Positions 27,729 to 33,833 of a DNA stretch of 64,000 nt are shown here, piece after piece. Where the stretch lies: assembly GCF_050948215.1 (NCBI RefSeq), contig NW_027488769.1, positions 351,715 through 415,714 of the forward strand, in the 5' to 3' direction. Made by a program: the position numbers and the translations under genes. How positions within the stretch are numbered: position 1 is the first letter of the stretch; the number at the start of each line of letters is the position of its first letter. The notes under the pieces are model-generated. The model ran no database searches and was not told the DNA's origin. It worked only from the letters and a program-made list of their open reading frames with translations. This DNA comes from Halictus rubicundus. Lineage: Eukaryota > Arthropoda > Insecta > Hymenoptera > Halictidae.

Positions 27729-28139
27729 CCGAGGAGGTAATCACTATTACGGATACCCGACCCCTCCCGGGGGGGAGTGGGCCGGGTTATGTGGGACTCC
27801 TCGGCTGGTGGGTGCAATGCCGAGTATACCCACTAACTCCTCCCCGTCCGTCCCTAGGCTCCTGGGGGCACCCGTGGTCCGCGCGCGCATGTCTATCCGG
27901 TGTGCCCCCGCCTTAGCATTCCTCCCTGGGTGGGGGACGCGGCCTCCACCCTATCCTACTCTATCCGAAGGCGCCACGCAACGGACGACGTGAAGCCTTC
28001 CCCCCCATTTAGGCCGCCCGATGGACGTCCGGGCCCCCGCCCAAGACGTCCGACGGCCTCCGGGGACGCCATTGGCAACCGAGTATAAGGAGACCGTCGG
28101 TCCCCCGCCTCGAGATCACCAAGGGCGCCCCCGCCCGCG
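27729..28139 (-). other. 3' UTR of the retrotransposon
   Basis: About 411 bases between the ORF2 stop and the poly(A) tail, GC-rich and without a convincing open frame or an AATAAA signal. Next to the tail is a short hairpin (GTAAT, loop CACT, ATTAC at 27737-27750). Further in is a G/C-rich self-complementary stretch around 27761-27778 (CCCCTCCC then GGGGGGGAG). At 27950-27966 lies CCTATCCTACTCTATCC on the plus strand, almost the satellite 12-mer arrangement; GTCTATCC at 27891-27898 also matches a satellite variant. In SART1 and R2 elements the 3' UTR RNA is recognised by the reverse transcriptase; a similar role here is inference. Confidence 0.85.
27737..27750 (-). other. Small hairpin beside the poly(A) tail
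   Basis: GTAAT-CACT-ATTAC forms a perfect 5-bp stem with a 4-base loop, eight bases from the start of the tail. It could be part of the 3' RNA structure recognised during reverse transcription. The stem is short and could be chance. Confidence 0.4.
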
Positions 28140-31100
28140 TTAAGGACGCCGCAACGGAGGCACGCCCCCGGGGCGTGCCCTGCGTCTCCTTCTCCCACCC
28201 CTTCGGCCGGGATCGTGATTTCGCTCACGACCCCGTTCCGCAGCCTCCTTCTGCAGCATTACCTGCTCACAGAAGGAGGCGAACCCTCTCCACGCCCCCT
28301 CGCCGCCCGCTGCCGCCGAGACGACAGCCGGAAGCGAGAGGTCATGGCCCACTGCGCGCCGCAGAGCACGGCGCTCACCCGCCCACGCTGGACACTCCTC
28401 CAGAGTGTGCTGCGCCGTGTCCCGCGACTCGCCGCAGTGGTGACACGCCTCCTCGGCCTCCCGCCCGATGCGACACAGGTACACACCGAAGCAGCCGTGC
28501 CCGGTCATCACCTGCGTCACTCGGTAGGAGACCCTATGCCCCATCCATCCCCTGTTCCACCGGTCGAACACGGGGAGGATGGCCCGAACGGCCCGCCTCC
28601 CTCCTTCCTCCGTCCCGTGAAGGCTTTCGCGCCATTCCCGGGCGGCGGCCCGCCGAGCGCGGCCCCTGTACTCCGCCACATCGAGCGCCACCCGATCCGG
28701 AGCCATCCCCCTCCGCTGGAGGTCCCTGGCGTACCCGTGTACGTCCGACAACACGCGGGCCTCCAGCTCGAGGGGGATAAGCCCCGACATCACCATCGCC
28801 GTCGCGTAAGAGATGGTGCGATACCCCCGCACGATGCCAATGGCCAGCCTGCGCTCGATTCGGCGCAGCAGTGCTCGCACACCGCTACGCCCCCCGGCCA
28901 AGACATCGTACGCCCACACAGGGGCTCCGTACAGGACTAAAACCCGCACCACCACCGCGAACAGGCGACGCACCCGTCCACAGGGTCCCCCGAGATTCGG
29001 GAGAAGACGACCGAGCGCAGCGGTCGCCCCCTCCGCCCGGGGCACTAGCGACTCGATGTGGCGGCAGAAACGCCACAGGCCGTCGAGCTCGAGTCCCAGG
29101 TACCGCATCTGGAACCCGACCTCGACCGCTCCCCCCCCCACGGCGATCCAGCACTGGGGAGGCGCCGCCAGCCGGGCCCGGTGGTAAAACCACATGGCCC
29201 TGGTCTTAGCGACGGACACCTCTAGGCCCAGAGACCGGATCGCGCGTACCGCGCGCCACGCGCCGCGCTCCGCCAGGCAGACGGCCTCCTTCGTATACCT
29301 CCCGGTGGCAAGCACCAACGTGTCATCGGCGTAACACGTTAGGCTGACACCGGGAGGCATCCCCTCCCGCAGGACGCTGTCGTACGCGAGGTTCCACAGC
29401 AACGGGCCCAACACCGAGCCCTGTGGAACCCCCCGCACGACGCTCCTGCGAATCATCCCGTACCGGCCAGGATATTCTATGCTCCTGTCGGAGAGATAGT
29501 CCCCGATCACCCTCCTAAGGTACGGAGGCACCTGGTGGAAGACCAGGGCCTCCGAAATTCTATCCCAGGGGACGGTGTTGAACGCGTTGGCGATATCCAA
29601 GGAGATCGCCAACGCAACACCGCCCCCCTCCGTACAGGCCTCCGAGAGAGCCCTCACCCGCCGAATTGCGTCGACGGTGGAGAGACCCCCCCGGAAGCCG
29701 AACTGCGCCTCGCTCAGATCGGGGACTCCTCCCCCCGACAGGTGCCGGACGAGGCGTCCAACGAGAACGCGCTCGAACAACTTCCCCGCCTCGTCCAGCA
29801 AGCAAATTGGCCGGTACCCGGAGGGCGAGTCCCGGGACTTGCCCGCCTTTGGAAGGAGGACCAGCCTGCCCGACTTCCATAGTGGGGGGAACACTCCCTC
29901 CCTCAGACAACTGTTGAACAGCCGCCTGAGTTCGGGAGCGAGCCCCCCCTCCAATGCCAAGACCAACGCGCGGCCCGACACCCCGTCAGGACCCGGGGCC
30001 TTGCGGCCCACCCGACGGGCCCTGGTCACCGCCTCCCCGAGCTCGCCGGCTGACACCTCCCACTCCGCGGACCAGGAGAGAGGCTCCTGGCCCGGATGGA
30101 GGCGGTGTCGCTGTCCCCCCTCACGCGGGAAGAGAGACGTCACCACCTCCTCGAGTAAGGGAGGGTCCATCGATTCCGTCAGTGGGGGGGCCCACGCGCG
30201 CAGCTTGCTCATTACAAGCTTATACGGGCGCCCCCACGGATCCGCGTCCACCGTGCCGACGAGCTCCGACCACGCGTCCGCCTTGGCCTTCGCGATGGCC
30301 CTCCGGAGAGTCCCGAGCGCGGCTCGGTACTCCCCGTGGAGCCTCGCCTCCTCGTCGTCGCGCCTCCTGCGCGCTCGGCCATACTGGCGCCGCGCGGCAT
30401 TGCAGGCACGCCGAAGCTCTGCAATGCCCGCGGACCACCAGTATGCCGCCCTTCTATGGTCGGACCGGCTCCGGGGCACCGCGGTGTCGCACACCGCCGT
30501 CATCACCTCCCGGAGCCGCTCCGCCCCGCGCGCCGGTGCCCCCCCAGCCGGCTGGGGCCCCCCCCACGTTACCGCGGCGACAGCGGCCCGGAACAGGTCC
30601 TCGTCCGCCCTGCTCCACGCCCATCGCGGCCGTCGGTCCACCTGGCCGTGCCGGGAATCCCGCGCGTAGAGGGCGGCGGGCCACACGTCCATGACTATGG
30701 GCGTGTGGTCAGAGGCCAGCTCTAGTTCTTCCGCCACCCTCCATCCCGACACTCGGCGCACGGCCGACGGCGTCCCCCATGTCAGATCGACAATAGAGAC
30801 ACCCTGCGGCCGCACGCACGTCGGCGTGGATCCCCGGTTAATCAACCGGAGATCCAGGCCGGACGCCCAGGTTAACACCTCGCTTCCCCTAGTGGTCGTC
30901 CTGGGACTCCCCCACGATACCGCGTGGGCATTGAAGTCTCCCAGGACGAGAACCGGACGGGCGCTGCACCGCGCGATGCAGCTACTCAGCCCGCCCAGGA
31001 ACCCCCGAAAATGATCGAGGCCACGGCTCGGCGAGATATAAACTCCGACGACCGCGATGTCCCCCCACCGCACCGCCACGAATCCCTCGCCTCTCTCCAG

Positions 31101-31316
31101 AAGGGAGATCGACGGGGACCCGCGGCGGCCCTCCGCCACTATGGCGACGGAGCCGGCCTCGTCCCCCACCCAGAAGGGGTGATCGGGAACGGAGTACGGC
31201 TCCGCCGCCACTGCCAACCCAGTCCCCCGCTCGCGCACGGCCTGGACAAACAAGTCCTGGGCCGCACGCGAGTGGTTGAGGTTCGCCTGCAGAACCGGAA
31301 TAGGCCTGAAAACAGC
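28140..31316 (-). CDS. ORF2: endonuclease/reverse transcriptase polyprotein
   Basis: The open frame runs 1058 codons from just after a TAG (31317-31319) to TAA at 28140-28142. Its product should nick the target and copy the element RNA at the nick. Counting from the first open codon: apurinic-type endonuclease at about 8-212, with N12 in QANLNHS, E39 in AEPY, GDFNAH (D127, N129), SIVDLTW and SDHTP (D203, H204); reverse transcriptase at about 485-760, with LPKAGKSR, catalytic D574 in SLDIANAF, VPQGSVLGP and YADD at 662-665; and a C-terminal CX2CX8HX4C (C958, C961, H970, C975) with a basic tail. All recognisable catalytic residues are present and I saw no RNase H domain. There is no AUG between the TAG and the endonuclease. 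The nearest in-frame AUG (31326-31328) lies four codons before the end of that TAG. Expression may use a -1 shift from ORF1, or the TAG may be a mutation in this copy. Confidence 0.93.
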   Translation of the reverse strand, partial: AVFRPIPVLQANLNHSRAAQDLFVQAVRERGTGLAVAAEPYSVPDHPFWVGDEAGSVAIVAEGRRGSPSISLLERGEGFVAVRWGDIAVVGVYISPSRGLDHFRGFLGGLSSCIARCSARPVLVLGDFNAHAVSWGSPRTTTRGSEVLTWASGLDLRLINRGSTPTCVRPQGVSIVDLTWGTPSAVRRVSGWRVAEELELASDHTPIVMDVWPAALYARDSRHGQVDRRPRWAWSRADEDLFRAAVAAVTWGGPQPAGGAPARGAERLREVMTAVCDTAVPRSRSDHRRAAYWWSAGIAELRRACNAARRQYGRARRRRDDEEARLHGEYRAALGTLRRAIAKAKADAWSELVGTVDADPWGRPYKLVMSKLRAWAPPLTESMDPPLLEEVVTSLFPREGGQRHRLHPGQEPLSWSAEWEVSAGELGEAVTRARRVGRKAPGPDGVSGRALVLALEGGLAPELRRLFNSCLREGVFPPLWKSGRLVLLPKAGKSRDSPSGYRPICLLDEAGKLFERVLVGRLVRHLSGGGVPDLSEAQFGFRGGLSTVDAIRRVRALSEACTEGGGVALAISLDIANAFNTVPWDRISEALVFHQVPPYLRRVIGDYLSDRSIEYPGRYGMIRRSVVRGVPQGSVLGPLLWNLAYDSVLREGMPPGVSLTCYADDTLVLATGRYTKEAVCLAERGAWRAVRAIRSLGLEVSVAKTRAMWFYHRARLAAPPQCWIAVGGGAVEVGFQMRYLGLELDGLWRFCRHIESLVPRAEGATAALGRLLPNLGGPCGRVRRLFAVVVRVLVLYGAPVWAYDVLAGGRSGVRALLRRIERRLAIGIVRGYRTISYATAMVMSGLIPLELEARVLSDVHGYARDLQRRGMAPDRVALDVAEYRGRARRAAAREWRESLHGTEEGGRRAVRAILPVFDRWNRGWMGHRVSYRVTQVMTGHGCFGVYLCRIGREAEEACHHCGESRDTAQHTLEECPAWAGERRALRRAVGHDLSLPAVVSAAAGGEGAWRGFASFCEQVMLQKEAAERGRERNHDPGRRGGRRRRRARPGGVPPLRRP

Positions 31317-31328
31317 CTACCCTGACAT
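31139..31328 (-). other. ORF1/ORF2 overlap with -1 frame relation
   Basis: ORF2 is in the -1 frame of ORF1. The ORF2 frame holds an ATG at 31326-31328, then TCA, GGG and a TAG at 31317-31319, then stays open to the end of ORF2. ORF1 reads through this region to 31139. A ribosome shifting from ORF1 would have to do so between the TAG and the start of the endonuclease, roughly 31316-31293. That window holds a TTTT run, but I see no canonical slippery heptamer. Related SART1 uses stop-start translational coupling, which the present frames do not allow as they stand. Confidence 0.75.
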
Positions 31329-33634
31329 TTGCTCTGCAGGCTCCCCCCCTGGGGGGACTGGGCCCCCGGTGTAGTCGGCCGCTGCTGCGCGGGTGCAGCC
31401 GCCGACTTTTCCCCTCTTCCCTTCACCGTCGCGCGACCCCTCCTCGGAGCCGGGGCACACGCTTTGGCCCCGAACCTGTGGTTCGAGGGCCTCCCCAGAT
31501 CCGCGCAGAGCGGGCATCTGGGGGCAGCCCCACAGGCCGAGGCGCGGTGCTCGGTCGCACCGCACCGATAGCACCTCGCGCTCCTGTCGACCGTGCTTTT
31601 ACAGGTCGACCGCGTGTGCCCCGTCTCCAAGCAGCGGAAGCACTGAAGGGGTCGCTCCCTCAGTGCCTCCACCCGCGCCGAGGACCAGCCGACCAGCAGC
31701 CGGCCCCCCGCCACCACCTTCCTGACGGCCGCGAGGGGGCCCTGGGCCCAACAGGAGCCCAGCACCCGCTCAGAGGCGGACCTCCGGATCTCTCCGACCC
31801 GGAACTCGGCCTCCGAGCACCCCCCCGCAGCCGCAAGTGCCGCCGCGACCTCCCTTGCGCTAACCGAGTCGTCCAGGCCAGCGACGCGCAACTCGCCTCG
31901 CTTGACGGCCTGGACGACTTTAACCCCAGTCCCTTGTAAGGCCTCAGAGACCCTCGTGGAGAGGGCCCGTGCCTTCTCTTGGCCCTCCGGGCCCTTTACC
32001 TCCAGGAGGATCCCCCCCGTCTTGGTCCTCCTGGGGAGCACCCCCGACTCAATCCCCAGCGCCTTGAGGTCTATTGCCTCTCTGGCCCTGGCGATCACTC
32101 CCGCGTAGGTGAGCTTACAGCTCTCGGGGATCGTGATCGCCACGGCCCCGGACTTGGGGGCGCGCCCCAGGGCAACAACCCTCCCACTTGACGGCTTCGC
32201 CGTGATCGCGCCGGCCCCCTTTCGCGTGCCGACCGCCGAACCCCCGGTCGCCGTCCTCCGTTTCGCCGAAGCAGCGGCCGCCGACTCGGCGGCGAGGGCT
32301 ATGGCCGCCCTCTCCTCCGCCGCTGCCCGCCTCCTCTCCGCCTTCCTCGCGGACCTCGACTTCGCCACCGACCAGGAGGCTGGGTCGACCGGCGGCGGGA
32401 TGTCCGCGGGTGGCACCACCCCGGTGCTGGACACCACCACCGGCCCAGTCCTCCTGGTTTCGACCACCGCCGGCGGAGAAGCCACCGGCGGGGCATCGCG
32501 CGTCCCTCCCCCCCTGCCCTGGAGAGCCGGAACCATCCCGGCCAGGATTGCCCGGAAACGATTCTCCATTCTCGTTTCCAGCTCGGCATTCCTGGCCGCC
32601 ACCATCGCGTCGACGCGGAGGAGAAGGGCTTGAGGGTCCAGTACCCCCGCCCCCTCCGCCGCCCGCGTCGCCGCTTCCGCCGCCGGTCCCGTCCCCGCGG
32701 TCCCGCCTGAGGAGGCGGAGGGTACCGCCCCAGGGGCCGTCTTTCCCGCGACCGCCCGCTTCTCCGCCCCCGCGACGCGAAGCCTCGCCCGGAGGTCCTG
32801 TACCTCCTTGGCGAGGGCCTCGGTCTGTTGGCGGAGACGGGCGACCTCCTGGCTATTGCCCCACGCCGTGCCAGTGTATGCCCGCTGCACCAGCGTAGTG
32901 CAATAGGCCCTGGCCAGCGCGGAGCAATCCCTGAGCTCCTTGGCAAAACTGCCCTTGAGGCCCCTGGAGACGGTGGAGACGCCCTCCACACGTCTCATCG
33001 CGTCCTCCACCTCCTCCGCCAGCTGCGCCGTCGGCAGCTTCCCCGCGGACTCCATTAGCTCCGCGATTTTGTGGAGCTGGCCCCTCTCGGCGCGGTCGCT
33101 GAGCACCTGCTCAGCACCCGCCCCCGAGGAGCCCTCCTCAGTGGTCCCCCCGACGACCCTCCCGCTGCGCGTCTGCAGCCCCCCTCCTGCCACGGACGGC
33201 TCCAGCCGGGGCCGCTTCCCCGTCGGAGCTCCGTCCGCCCCCCGCATCTCGGCTCCCGCGCGCGACACGCCCGCGTCCGAGTCTCCCGAAATCTGTGATG
33301 ACGTTTCCGTCACCACAGCTTCGCTGGTAGTATTTACCTCCGAAGGGGCCCAGTGGTCCACCACCTTCGGCTCGCAGTCGTTGGATAACGACGCGCTGTG
33401 GCCTGCTCGCCCACCAACAGTCGCGCCGGTACTGGGGTATCCCTCCCCTGCACCGTAAACTAAACTCTTTTCCTTTGTGCCGTCCATGTCAATTTTGTGA
33501 AACACCCAGCCTTGCCCTGGTCCGTCACCGAAAATCCCGTCCCAACTCGGCAGTTTTTGCCCCTCCGTGCGAACCTTACCGGCAAGGGTGCCCCTACCAG
33601 GATCCGAAGATCCCGCCGGCATTGCCTCGCACAT
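31139..33634 (-). CDS. ORF1: Gag-like RNA-binding protein with three zinc knuckles
   Basis: 831 codons. The start is the first ATG after an in-frame TAA at 33671-33673, so the N terminus is probably complete. ORF1 proteins of this group bind element RNA and carry it to the target. The N-terminal third is low-complexity, with a basic GKRPRL stretch at about 139-144 (possible nuclear signal). Residues about 262-288 look like a coiled coil with leucines at 267, 274 and 281; residues 421-444 are strongly basic. Three zinc motifs follow: CX2CX4HX4C at 665-678, CX2CX4HX4C at 688-701 and CX2CX8HX6C at 707-726. The double CCHC plus a longer third knuckle is characteristic of R1-group ORF1. The last 60 or so residues overlap ORF2 in another frame and look non-domain-like. 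The protein is longer than many R1 ORF1 products. Confidence 0.92.
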   Translation of the reverse strand: MCEAMPAGSSDPGRGTLAGKVRTEGQKLPSWDGIFGDGPGQGWVFHKIDMDGTKEKSLVYGAGEGYPSTGATVGGRAGHSASLSNDCEPKVVDHWAPSEVNTTSEAVVTETSSQISGDSDAGVSRAGAEMRGADGAPTGKRPRLEPSVAGGGLQTRSGRVVGGTTEEGSSGAGAEQVLSDRAERGQLHKIAELMESAGKLPTAQLAEEVEDAMRRVEGVSTVSRGLKGSFAKELRDCSALARAYCTTLVQRAYTGTAWGNSQEVARLRQQTEALAKEVQDLRARLRVAGAEKRAVAGKTAPGAVPSASSGGTAGTGPAAEAATRAAEGAGVLDPQALLLRVDAMVAARNAELETRMENRFRAILAGMVPALQGRGGGTRDAPPVASPPAVVETRRTGPVVVSSTGVVPPADIPPPVDPASWSVAKSRSARKAERRRAAAEERAAIALAAESAAAASAKRRTATGGSAVGTRKGAGAITAKPSSGRVVALGRAPKSGAVAITIPESCKLTYAGVIARAREAIDLKALGIESGVLPRRTKTGGILLEVKGPEGQEKARALSTRVSEALQGTGVKVVQAVKRGELRVAGLDDSVSAREVAAALAAAGGCSEAEFRVGEIRRSASERVLGSCWAQGPLAAVRKVVAGGRLLVGWSSARVEALRERPLQCFRCLETGHTRSTCKSTVDRSARCYRCGATEHRASACGAAPRCPLCADLGRPSNHRFGAKACAPAPRRGRATVKGRGEKSAAAPAQQRPTTPGAQSPQGGSLQSKCQGRLFSGLFRFCRRTSTTRVRPRTCLSRPCASGGLGWQWRRSRTPFPITPSGWGTRPAPSP

Positions 33635-33814
33635 CGTCGAGGCTACTTCCTGCCGCGTACCCCCGCTCTGTTAGCCACCCACAGTCGTGAGTGCCCAGGG
33701 ACCACCGCGAGGAGGTGGAGCGTGGAGGATTTTAGGAATATGACCGCCACCACTGTGGCATACCTAGCAGTGGATCCGAGTCACCACTGCCAAGCCCATA
33801 TCCCGTAGGTCCCC
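33635..33814 (-). other. 5' UTR of the retrotransposon
   Basis: 180 bases from the element start (GGGGACC on the sense strand) to the ORF1 ATG. It contains an in-frame stop (33671-33673). A perfect 7-bp stem (GCAGTGG at 33767-33773 with CCACTGC at 33784-33790) lies close to the 5' end, and a smaller stem CCACC/GGTGG lies at 33702-33718. An internal promoter is expected in this region for this kind of element, but no motif is recognisable by eye. The run of four G at the extreme 5' end may include untemplated bases. Confidence 0.8.
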
Positions 33815-33833
33815 ATCCTATCCTCTATCCTAT
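33815..33833 (+). repeat. Target-site duplication, 5'-end side of the element
   Basis: The same 19 bases as at 27686-27704. The base before it (C at 33814) does not match the T at 18581 in the empty paralogue, which fixes the element's 5' boundary to within a base or two. Confidence 0.82.

Larger units (their letters stand above)
27704..33814 (-). mobile_element. Full-length non-LTR retrotransposon, R1/TRAS/SART group
   Basis: A GC-rich, non-repetitive island of about 6.1 kb inside the satellite. Read on the minus strand it has a 180-bp 5' UTR, ORF1 (three zinc knuckles), ORF2 (endonuclease, reverse transcriptase, C-terminal CCHC), a 411-bp 3' UTR and a poly(A) tail of 24-25. No long terminal repeats are present. 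A 19-bp target-site duplication flanks it. Two-ORF elements with an apurinic-type endonuclease, a late CCHC motif and no RNase H domain are typical of the R1 group, whose members insert into fixed targets (R1 in 28S rDNA, TRAS and SART in telomere repeats, Waldo in short simple repeats). Placement within the group needs a reverse-transcriptase tree. Sense runs with the G-rich satellite strand. Long intact frames suggest recent activity, apart from the stop near the ORF2 start. Confidence 0.95.

Noticed and set aside
29468..29480. GATATTCTATGCTCCTG-like resemblance to the satellite inside ORF2
   Set aside because: It lies in the conserved reverse-transcriptase coding region and matches the satellite only loosely, so it is likely chance.
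31253..31253. TTG at 31253 as the start of ORF2
   Set aside because: It would remove the first part of the endonuclease (the QANLN motif upstream is in the same open frame), and TTG starts are not expected in this eukaryotic setting.
31317..31574. Minus-strand 85-codon frame ending in the TAG before ORF2
   Set aside because: It is the ORF2 frame running under the ORF1 zinc knuckles. Sequence is not domain-like; only its last four codons matter, as the possible ORF2 start.
32299..32991. Minus-strand 230-codon frame overlapping ORF1
   Set aside because: Arg/Gly/Pro-rich shadow of ORF1 in another frame with no motif.
28175..33808. Plus-strand and other antisense open frames within the retrotransposon, up to 364 codons at 29575-30669
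   Set aside because: They lie opposite or in other frames of ORF1 and ORF2, show Pro/Arg/Ala-rich composition typical of GC-rich shadow frames, and have no recognisable domain.
33700..33814. HDV-like self-cleaving ribozyme at the 5' end, as in R2 elements
   Set aside because: I looked for a partner strand to the 5' GGGGACC that would form the first helix and found only a short GGTC match. No convincing nested double pseudoknot was seen by eye.
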